In this document: piece by piece, positions 29,082 through 36,888 of the stretch | How the letters are laid out: every line of letters starts with the position of its first letter | Numbering within the stretch: position 1 is the stretch's first letter | Source: Flavobacteriaceae bacterium | GTDB taxonomy: Bacteria; Bacteroidota; Bacteroidia; Flavobacteriales; Flavobacteriaceae | Length of the DNA: 37,265 nucleotides | Reading direction: 5' to 3' | Assembly: GCA_014763515.1 (NCBI GenBank) | Contig: JACXVH010000002.1 | Location: 1 to 37,265 of the forward strand | Made by a program: the position numbers and the translations under genes | The notes under the pieces: generated by a model | Database searches by the model: none | The model's input: only the letters and a program-made list of their open reading frames with translations | What the model was told of the DNA's origin: nothing

Positions 29082-29516
29082 TTATTTTTTGGTTCCGTAA
29101 AAATAGAGAGAATGATTTTGGATTTCAATACCAAATATCTCTTCCATTGTCTTTTTAATTTGTTCTATTCTAGGATCACAAAATTCGATTACTTCACCAG
29201 AATCTGTTAAAATAATATGATCGTGTTGCTTATCAAAATAGGATTTTTCGTAATGCGCTTGATTTTGTCCAAATTGATGGCGTCTTACTAATCCACAATC
29301 TAAAAGTAATTCGATTGTATTGTATAAAGTAGCTCGACTAACGCGGTAGTTTTTATTTTTCATCTTGATGTACAATGATTCTATATCAAAATGCTCATTT
29401 GAATTGTAAATTTCCTGAAGAATTGCATATCGCTCAGGTGTTTTACGATGTGCCTTCTCTTCCAAATATTTGGTAAATACATTTTTTACAATTTCTTGAT
29501 TATTGCTGCTATCCAT
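29082..29516 (-). CDS. Fur/PerR-family transcriptional regulator
   Basis: [29 protein letters not shown]...[25 protein letters not shown]...[24 protein letters not shown]. Confidence 0.93.
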   Translation of the reverse strand: MDSSNNQEIVKNVFTKYLEEKAHRKTPERYAILQEIYNSNEHFDIESLYIKMKNKNYRVSRATLYNTIELLLDCGLVRRHQFGQNQAHYEKSYFDKQHDHIILTDSGEVIEFCDPRIEQIKKTMEEIFGIEIQNHSLYFYGTKK

Positions 29517-29538
29517 CTGATATTAAATAAAAACGTTG

Positions 29539-29546
29539 CAAAGATA
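29539..29546 (-). promoter_or_regulatory. -7 element TATCTTTG of the Fur-family gene
   Basis: Minus-strand TATCTTTG matches TAnnTTTG, 22 nt before the start codon (ATG at 29516). Confidence 0.45.
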
Positions 29547-29594
29547 ATTAAAGTAGGTTGTTTAGTCTTATAAGTTATTATAATTTTTCAACAA

Positions 29595-31817
29595 TTAGTT
29601 TTGATAAACTCGGGTAACTTTGTCTACTCCGTCAACTTTTTTTATGTTTTCTATTAGTTTTTTCAAAACTACATTATTAGGCACAACTACAGTAATTTTC
29701 CCATTAAAGATACCCGCATCGCCACTTAATGCTAAACTTTGAATGTTTACATGCATTTGACTCGAAATAACTTTTGTTAATTCATTTGCTAAACCAAGTG
29801 TATCTAATCCTGTAATTTCTAAAATGGCTTTAAACTCTTCTTGTGTTGAATCTATCCATTTAGCAGGAATTACACGATATGCATAATTTGATCGCATACT
29901 TATAGCATTTGGACAATCTTTTCGGTGCACTTTTATACCTTCGTTGATTGTTATAAAACCAAAAACATCATCACCAGGAATTGGGTTGCAACAATTAGAA
30001 AGTTTATAATCTAACCTTTCTTGCTCGTTGCCAAATACCAATAAATCGTATTTTTTACTAATTTCATTTTTATTAATCTGCTCAGTAGGCTGAGTGTTTG
30101 GCGCCCTTTTAATGGTTTTCTTAAAGAAATTAACCAGCGTGTTATTCTTTTGAGCTGCAAAATCTTTTAACTGCTGATTTTCAATTACTCCTACTCCTAC
30201 TCTATAAAACAAATCTAAACTGGTTTGCAATTTAAAATAGTTAACCAATTCGTTTACTACTGTTTCATTTAAAGTAATTTTTAAATGACGAAGCTTTCTG
30301 GTGAGTAGTTCTTTTCCTTCTTCGGCTATTTTTTTGGTATTTTCGTTTAGAACATTTTTAATTTTGGTTTTAGCTCTCGAAGTTGTAACATAATCGAGCC
30401 ATTGCATAGTAGGTTTTTGATGAGGAGAAGTAATTACTTCTATCTGATCGCCACTGTTTAATACGTGATTTAACTGAACTAATTTTCCATTTACTCGAGT
30501 TCCTCTTGTTCTAATTCCAATTTCTGAGTGAATGGCAAAGGCAAAATCTAATGAAGTAGCTCCTTTTGGTAACGATTTAATATCTCCTTTTGGTGTAAAG
30601 ACATAAATTTCTTTAGAATAAAGATTAAGTTTAAAATCTTCAACAAAATCTACTGCACTAGAAGTTTGATTTTCTAGAGCCTCTTTCAATTGATTTAACC
30701 AAACCTCTAAGGTGTGTTCTTCGGTGTCGCCGTTTTTGTATTTGTAGTGCGCTGCATAACCTTTTTCAGCAATTTCGTCCATTCGTTCGCTTCGCACCTG
30801 AATTTCAACCCAACGCCCTTTTGGTCCCATAACCGTTATATGCAATGCTTCGTAACCAGTAGATTTGGGCGAAGAAATCCAGTCTCTTAAACGACTAGGA
30901 CTAGGACGATAATGATCCGTTACAACTGAATAAATTTTCCAAGCTAAGAATTTCTCGTCACGCTGATTAGATTTATAAATAATACGAAGTGCAAACTTGT
31001 CATAAACCTCTTCAAAAGTGACGTTTTGCGCGCGCATTTTTCTTCGTATCGAATAAATCGATTTTGGACGTCCTTTTATAATAAAATCTACTCCTTCATC
31101 TTGTAAAGATTTACTCAAAACATCTGAAATTGATTTTATATAAGCATCTTGCTCTTGCTTGGTTTCTTTTATTTTACTTACAATTTGATTATAAACTTCT
31201 GGCTCAGTATACTTTAAACCTAAATCTTCTAATTGTGTTTTAATGTTATAAAGTCCTAATCTGTGTGCAAGTGGCGCATAGATGTATAATGTTTCCGAAG
31301 CAATCTTGGCTTGCTTATAATCGGCCATACTTTCCATAGTTTGCATATTATGCAATCTATCGGCTATTTTTATTAAAATTACACGAACATCTTCATTTAG
31401 TGTAAGCAACATTTTTCTAAAATTCTCTGCTTGTAATGAAATATCTTGTTCGGTTTTAACTTTGGCAATTTTAGTTAATCCTTCAACAATTTTTGCAATT
31501 TTAGGATTAAACATTTTTTCTAAGTCTTCAACAGTAATATCGGTATCTTCAACCACATCATGCATTAATGCTGCCGCAATAGAAGTAGCACCTAAACCAA
31601 TTTCTGAAGCTACAATTTTAGCCACAGCAATAGGATGGAAAACATAAGCTTCACCCGATTTTCTTCTCTGGTCTTTATGTGCTTCAACTGCAACATCAAA
31701 AGCTTTACGAATTACCTTCTTATCTTCATCAGTTAAAGATTGATAACTAATTCGCAACAACTCTTTATATTCTTGTGCAATGGCTTTATTTTCTGCCTCT
31801 AAGTCGATTTCTGTCAT
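29595..31817 (-). CDS. relA: RelA/SpoT-type bifunctional (p)ppGpp synthetase/hydrolase
   Basis: HD region HKDQRRKSGEAYVFHPIAVAKI...AALMHDVVEDT; synthetase IKGRPKSIYSIRRKM; TGS PKGDIKSLPKGATSLDFAFAIHSEIG; C-terminal ACT. Confidence 0.96.
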   Translation of the reverse strand: MTEIDLEAENKAIAQEYKELLRISYQSLTDEDKKVIRKAFDVAVEAHKDQRRKSGEAYVFHPIAVAKIVASEIGLGATSIAAALMHDVVEDTDITVEDLEKMFNPKIAKIVEGLTKIAKVKTEQDISLQAENFRKMLLTLNEDVRVILIKIADRLHNMQTMESMADYKQAKIASETLYIYAPLAHRLGLYNIKTQLEDLGLKYTEPEVYNQIVSKIKETKQEQDAYIKSISDVLSKSLQDEGVDFIIKGRPKSIYSIRRKMRAQNVTFEEVYDKFALRIIYKSNQRDEKFLAWKIYSVVTDHYRPSPSRLRDWISSPKSTGYEALHITVMGPKGRWVEIQVRSERMDEIAEKGYAAHYKYKNGDTEEHTLEVWLNQLKEALENQTSSAVDFVEDFKLNLYSKEIYVFTPKGDIKSLPKGATSLDFAFAIHSEIGIRTRGTRVNGKLVQLNHVLNSGDQIEVITSPHQKPTMQWLDYVTTSRAKTKIKNVLNENTKKIAEEGKELLTRKLRHLKITLNETVVNELVNYFKLQTSLDLFYRVGVGVIENQQLKDFAAQKNNTLVNFFKKTIKRAPNTQPTEQINKNEISKKYDLLVFGNEQERLDYKLSNCCNPIPGDDVFGFITINEGIKVHRKDCPNAISMRSNYAYRVIPAKWIDSTQEEFKAILEITGLDTLGLANELTKVISSQMHVNIQSLALSGDAGIFNGKITVVVPNNVVLKKLIENIKKVDGVDKVTRVYQN

Positions 31818-32051
31818 AAAAATAAGTTAACTTTTGAAAGTTAATACAAAATTACGAAATGTGCAAGTAATTTATTTCTGTACAACTACTTTTAAGTACT
31901 TCACAATTAAAAACAAAAAACCATTTATGAACGCCAATTTCAAGAATACATGAATTATCATAAAAAAAGAATACATTTAACGGTTTTTCTTTGAATTCTC
32001 AAGGCGCTTTCTTATCTTCGGGCACAATTAGTAACCTTAAGCATTTATAAA

Positions 32052-33673
32052 ATGTTAGAAGAAATGAATGATAACCTGCATGAAGCAGATGGACAAGAAC
32101 AATTTGAGTCGCAAGAAGATGTTGTTGTAAAAAACCAATCTGCACAAGATGTAATCGATGATTCGAATGCAGAAGAAAATGAAGACGACTCAATTAGTGA
32201 TAAACACGACATTCCGCTTTTAGACTACGAACCGATGTCTATGGAAGATTTAGTTGCTGAGCTTGACAATTTGGTTAAAAACCATAAAGTAATGGCAATT
32301 AAAGATCACGTAGAAGAAATTCGTAAAGCTTTTATGAATCACTACCATCATTTATTAGATCAAAAACGTGATGAGTTTAATGCCGAAAATCAAGATGAAA
32401 ATGTGGAGTTTGAATATCATTTCCCATTAAAAAGCAAATTTGATGCAGTTTATGATGATTATAAAACAAAACGCAATAATCATTACAACCAATTACAAAA
32501 GAATCTAAAACATAACTTACAAAAAAGAACTGAGTTAATTGAAGAACTTAAAAATCTTGTGGATAATACAGATGAAAGTTTAACAATTGCCGATATGTTC
32601 AAAAAGTTGAACGATATTCGCGAACAATGGAAATCGGCTGGAGCTATTCCAAGAGATAAATACAACATTGTTTGGAACAATTATCATTTCCATGTAGAAC
32701 GTTTTTACGATTTAATTCACTTAGACAAAGAAGCTAGAGATCAAGACTTTAAATTAAATTTAGAGCAAAAGTTAGCAATTATTGAAAGAGGAAAAGAATT
32801 ATTGAAAGAAAGCGACATTGCAAAAGCTTTCCGTGAATTACAACTTTTACACCGCGTTTGGAAAGAAGAAATTGGTCCGGTTGCTAGAGAACAAAGAGAA
32901 GCTATTTGGAACGAGTTTAGTGACATTACTAAACAAATGCACGACAAGAGAGAAGCTTTCTTTGCAAATGTAAAAGCTAGAGAAGAAGATAATTTAGTTA
33001 ACAAAAATAATATCATTAGGGCAATCGATGCTTTAGGGAATGAAGAAATTAGCTCGCACAACGGATGGCAAAACCAAATTAAAAAGATGGAAGCTTTACG
33101 CGAGCAATTCTTAAAGTTTGGGCAGATTTTAAAAATGCTTGTAACCATTATTTTGATCGATTACACAAAGTAAGAAATCAAGAAAATAAAGTTGAAATTG
33201 AAGCCTTTGACAAGAAAAAAGACTATTTAGAAAATTTAAAGTCATTTGAGTTAACAGGAGATCACAAAACCGATTTAGATGCCATAAAAGCTCATATTGA
33301 AGCTTGGAAAGCTATTGGAAGAGTGCCTCATAACAGAAGACATATAGAAGGTAAATTCAATAAAGTACTAGATGCACTTTTTGAAAAACTAAGTTTATCT
33401 AAAAAAGATACCGAATTAATGAAGTTTGATGCCAAATTAGAACAAATGGTAGAAAACGAAGATGGAAGAGCATTAGAAAAAGAACAATTCTTTATTCGTA
33501 AGAAAATTGATGAAGTACAAAACGAAATTTTCCAATTAGAAAACAACATTCAGTTTATTACAAATGCTAAGAAAGACAATCCTTTCTTAAAAGAGGTTCA
33601 AAAGAACATTGATCGCCACAAAGACGAACTGAAATTGTGGAAAGAAAAATTAAGCAAATTAAGAGAAATTTAA
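32052..33673 (+). pseudogene. DUF349 repeat protein, frame-disrupted near nt 33117 (ORFs 32052-33173 and the frame continuing to 33673)
   Basis: Frame 1 has DUF349 units (WKSAGAIPRDKYNIVWNNYHFHVERFYDL..., WKEEIGPVAREQREAIWNEFSDI) up to KMEALREQFLK; the third codon frame from TGG at 33119 continues WADFKNACNHYFDRLHKVRNQENKVEIEAFDKKKDYLENLKSFELTGDHKTDLDAIKAHIEAWKAIGRVPHNRRHIEGKFNKVLDALFEKL. Confidence 0.8.
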
Positions 33674-33678
33674 TACCC

Positions 33679-33705
33679 AACCCCGAGTAAAAGCTTGGGG
33701 TTTTC
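33679..33705 (+). terminator. Rho-independent terminator of the DUF349 gene
   Basis: AACCCCGAG-TAAAAG-CTTGGGGTT followed by a short T run (9-bp stem with one G-T wobble). Confidence 0.8.
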
Positions 33706-33728
33706 TATATGTTTTGAAAAAGTAAAAA

Positions 33729-34488
33729 ATGTCTAAAAAAACGAAAAGAAAAATAAAAGGTTTGTGTAAAATTTGTAAGGAAATTAAAGAGTTAAATTTT
33801 GAACATTTTCCACCAAGCTCTGCATTCAACAACAATACTAAATATTATTCCATTTCACAGGAAGATTTTTTTAAAGATTCTAAGGCTAATTCACTTTTAA
33901 ATTTTAAACCTAAAGGAAAACAATTTCAAGGTGGATTAGGAGATTATTGCTTATGTCACGATTGTAATAATTTTTTAGGTTCTGCTTATGTAAGAGAATA
34001 TAAAAAAATGGGCAACTTTAGGAATGCAATTATTGAATGAAGGTGAATTTAAAGCTATACAATTTACCTCCATAGATATTGATTATTTAAAAATTTTAAA
34101 ACAAATTATATCAATTTTCATTTGTAACAATCAACCTTTTTTCACAGAAAGCTACCCAGATTTACTTAATTTTGTTAAAAATAAAGATTCAAGGGAATTA
34201 TCAAAACGATATAAAATTTATACTTATTCAAATAATGAAGGTCAGTTAAAAAATGGTAATATAAACTATACTAATTTGTATGGTACTATCTGTGAATTTA
34301 CATTTAGACCTTTTGGTTATGTTTTGAGTATTGATAATGAAAATACTTTTTCACATTTATTAGAAATTACTGATTTTAAAAATATACTTTCTGAAAAAGC
34401 AGAAGTAAAAATGATTTTAAATAAATATCCAACATTTTTACCATTTCCTATGGATTACAAAAGTAAAGAAGAAATACAAAAAACTTAA
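33729..34488 (+). pseudogene. HNH-like zinc-motif protein, frame-disrupted at a poly(A)7 tract (34002-34008)
   Basis: ORF 33729-34040: CKICKEIKELNFEHFPPSSAFNN...LCHDCNNFLGSAYVREYKK; ORF 34024-34488 continues in another frame. Removing one A gives ...YVREYKKWATLGMQLLNEGEFKAIQFTSIDIDYLKILKQIISIF without interruption. Confidence 0.8.
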
Positions 34489-34492
34489 CTTA

Positions 34493-34780
34493 TCAAAACT
34501 CATACTCGCGTTCCACTTTAGCTATGCGCACTTTGTAATTTTTATACCAAGTAGATTTTCCTTTTTCTTGAGCAAAAAGATGTTCGGTGTTTGCTTTCCA
34601 AGTTTTTATAGCTTCTAAACTTTTCCAATAGGAAACCGTAATACCCATTTCATTTCGCGCACTTTTTACACCTATAAAACCAGGTTGCAGTTTTGCTAAT
34701 TCCACCATTCGTATAGCGGTTTCGGCATAGCCTTCTTCGACTTCGGTTCTCGTTGATGTGAAAATTACAGCGTAATACAT
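34493..34780 (-). CDS. Antibiotic biosynthesis monooxygenase (ABM)-domain protein
   Basis: YYAVIFTSTRTEVEEGYAETAIRMVELAKLQPGFIGVKSARNEMGITVSYWKSLEAIKTWKANTEHLFAQ. Confidence 0.88.
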   Translation of the reverse strand: MYYAVIFTSTRTEVEEGYAETAIRMVELAKLQPGFIGVKSARNEMGITVSYWKSLEAIKTWKANTEHLFAQEKGKSTWYKNYKVRIAKVEREYEF

Positions 34781-34787
34781 TTTCTGT

Positions 34788-34850
34788 GTTTATTTGTTTA
34801 TCTGTTTTTTGTTAATTTGAATGCTTCGAATAACGAATAAACAAATCAAC
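34788..34850. repeat. Imperfect inverted repeat of GTTTATTT/CG words, 24-nt arms, 15-nt spacer
   Basis: GTTTATTTGTTTATCTGTTTTTTG (34788-34811) versus reverse complement of 34827-34850, GTTGATTTGTTTATTCGTTATTCG; 19/24 by hand alignment. Confidence 0.7.
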
Positions 34851-34857
34851 GAATTCA

Positions 34858-35580
34858 CTAAAGTCGCTTCGCTTCTTCCCAAAATACATCCATTTCAGCT
34901 AAGGTCATATCGGCTAAAGATTTTCCTAATTCGGCTGCTTTGCTTTCTAAATACATAAAGCGTTTCATGAATTTTTTATTGGTTCGTTCCAAAGCATCTT
35001 CAGGATTCACTTTTAAAAATCGGGCATAATTTATCATCGAAAATAACACATCTCCAAATTCGGCTTCTATTTTATCTTGATTACCTGACTTTACTTCTTC
35101 TTGTAATTCTTGTAATTCCTCTTGAACTTTATCCCAAACTTGGTGTGGCTCTTCCCAATCGAATCCTACTCCTTTTACTTTGTCTTGAATACGGCTTGCT
35201 TTCACTAATGCTGGTAAACTCTTTGGTACGCCTTCTAAAACCGATTTTTTCCCTTCTTTTAGTTTCAGTTTTTCCCAATTTTGCTTTACTTCTTCCTCAT
35301 CAGACACTACAACATCTCCATAAATATGCGGATGTCTATCAATTAACTTATCACAAATGGAATTTGCTACATCGGCTATATCAAAATCATTGGTTTCACT
35401 ACCTATTTTGGCGTAAAAAACAATATGCAATAATAAATCGCCCAGTTCTTTCTTAATTTCCTGTAAATTGTTGTCTAAAATTGCATCTCCTAATTCATAA
35501 GTTTCTTCAATGGTAAGATGACGTAAACTTTCTAAGGTTTGCTTTTTATCCCACGGACATTTTTCTCTTAAATCGTCCAT
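34858..35580 (-). CDS. mazG: Nucleoside triphosphate pyrophosphohydrolase MazG (N-terminus probably extends upstream of the first ATG)
   Basis: MDDLREKCPWDKKQTLESLRHLTIEETYELGDAILDNNLQEIKKELGDLLLHIVFYAKIG...FGDVLFSMINYARFL. Confidence 0.95.
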   Translation of the reverse strand: MDDLREKCPWDKKQTLESLRHLTIEETYELGDAILDNNLQEIKKELGDLLLHIVFYAKIGSETNDFDIADVANSICDKLIDRHPHIYGDVVVSDEEEVKQNWEKLKLKEGKKSVLEGVPKSLPALVKASRIQDKVKGVGFDWEEPHQVWDKVQEELQELQEEVKSGNQDKIEAEFGDVLFSMINYARFLKVNPEDALERTNKKFMKRFMYLESKAAELGKSLADMTLAEMDVFWEEAKRL

Positions 35581-35649
35581 AATATCTAATAACCGGTTGA
35601 AAGCGTCGAGTTGTTGTTGGCGAATGACAAGATTTTGTATAAAAATAAA

Positions 35650-35676
35650 AAATCCTGTGCTTTTTACACAGGATTT
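35650..35676 (-). terminator. Rho-independent terminator of the DUF5606 gene
   Basis: Minus strand AAATCCTGTG-TAAAAAG-CACAGGATTT followed by a T-rich tract; perfect 10-bp stem. Confidence 0.88.
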
Positions 35677-35697
35677 GAGTTTTATATTTTCAACAAC

Positions 35698-36123
35698 TTA
35701 TTCAGCTGTTTCTTCTCTAGATTCTTTTGGAGTTAAAGCCTCAACAGTTACAAAACCTTTTGGTTGTAATAAATTGTACCAGTTTAAAATCTTTTTAATA
35801 TCAGATGTATAAACTCTATCTTCATCAAATTCAGGTAAAACTTCTCTAAAATAATCTCTAATTTTGGCTTCGTCTTCTTTATGAGATAAAGCTGGACCAT
35901 CATTTTCTTTTATAGCGATAGATTTAAAAACTTCACTTAAACGAACTTCTTCTGTATAGGTATATACTGCTATTTCAGATAATAAACTAACATTACTTCT
36001 TAAACCAACTGTAATTTTCTTACCATCAATTAAAGATTCTGCAACAAAACCAGTTCTCGTTTGTAATTTTAATTCATATAATCCTGGCTTACCAGAAATA
36101 GCTAATATTTTTTGAACACTCAT
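35698..36123 (-). CDS. DUF5606 domain-containing protein
   Basis: MSVQKILAISGKPGLYELKLQTRTGFVAESLIDGKKITVGLRSNVSLLSEIAVYT...DIKKILNWYNLLQPKGFV. Confidence 0.82.
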   Translation of the reverse strand: MSVQKILAISGKPGLYELKLQTRTGFVAESLIDGKKITVGLRSNVSLLSEIAVYTYTEEVRLSEVFKSIAIKENDGPALSHKEDEAKIRDYFREVLPEFDEDRVYTSDIKKILNWYNLLQPKGFVTVEALTPKESREETAE

Positions 36124-36146
36124 AACATTAATTTTATTAAGGATGG

Positions 36147-36154
36147 CAAATATA
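36147..36154 (-). promoter_or_regulatory. -7 element TATATTTG upstream of the DUF5606 gene, preceded by an A12 tract
   Basis: Minus-strand TATATTTG matches TAnnTTTG; a homopolymer of 12 A (plus strand T12, 36156-36167) lies directly upstream. Confidence 0.4.
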
Positions 36155-36181
36155 ATTTTTTTTTTTTAAGTAAAAAGTGAA

Positions 36182-36260
36182 AAGTTTAAAGTAAAAAGTT
36201 TAAAGTAAAAAGTTTAAAATTAATAGAAACTGAATACTAAAAACAAAATACTTAAAACTG
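36182..36260. repeat. 14-nt tandem array (AGTTTAAAGTAAAA) with degenerate mirrored arm, 35-nt arms, 9-nt spacer
   Basis: 36182-36216 contains near-exact 14-nt repeats; reverse complement of 36226-36260 aligns at 23/35 with AGTTT-type cores at the same 14-nt spacing. Confidence 0.6.
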
Positions 36261-36264
36261 CTAA

Positions 36265-36852
36265 TTAACGTCCTTTTTTGTTTGCAAATTTCATTTTATA
36301 ATCGGGTCTGGCTTTGCCTTCCATTATGTTCATTAACTTTTTCCCAATTAATTTCTTTTTTAACATGGATAAATGATCGGTAAATAAAATTCCTTCAATA
36401 TGATCGTATTCATGCTGAATAACACGAGCAATTAGTCCATCGAATTCTTCTGTTTTCTTATTGAAATCTTCATCAAAATATTCAATCGTAATTTTCTCAT
36501 GACGAAAAACATCCTCACGAACATCTGGAATACTTAAACAGCCTTCGTTAAATCCCCATAAATCGCCTTCTTCTTTGAGTATTCTTGCATTTATAAACGT
36601 TTTTTTGAATCCTGCTAATTCTGTAGCTTCTTCTTTAGAAACATCATCACTATCGGCAAAAGGTTCTGTGTCAATTACAAAAACACGAATAGGTAAACCT
36701 ACTTGTGGTGCTGCTAAACCAACTCCATGAGCGTTGTACATGGTTTCATACATGTTAGCAATGGTTTCTTTTAAGTTTGGATAATCTTTAGAAATTTCTT
36801 CACACATTTTGCGTAAAACTGCTTCTCCATATCCGTATATTGGTAATATCAT
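36265..36852 (-). CDS. def: Peptide deformylase
   Basis: AHGVGLAAPQVGLPIRVFVID, EGCLSIPDVREDV, IQHEYDHIEGILFTDHLS. Confidence 0.97.
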   Translation of the reverse strand: MILPIYGYGEAVLRKMCEEISKDYPNLKETIANMYETMYNAHGVGLAAPQVGLPIRVFVIDTEPFADSDDVSKEEATELAGFKKTFINARILKEEGDLWGFNEGCLSIPDVREDVFRHEKITIEYFDEDFNKKTEEFDGLIARVIQHEYDHIEGILFTDHLSMLKKKLIGKKLMNIMEGKARPDYKMKFANKKGR

Positions 36853-36888
36853 GTTTGGTAATTTTCTAAATTCTGAATGGCAAAAATA

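Noticed and set aside
36170-36220. Possible CRISPR array from the AGTTTAAAGTAAAA repeats
   Set aside because: Period is only 14 nt with no unique spacers and no cas genes; it is a simple tandem/mirrored array.
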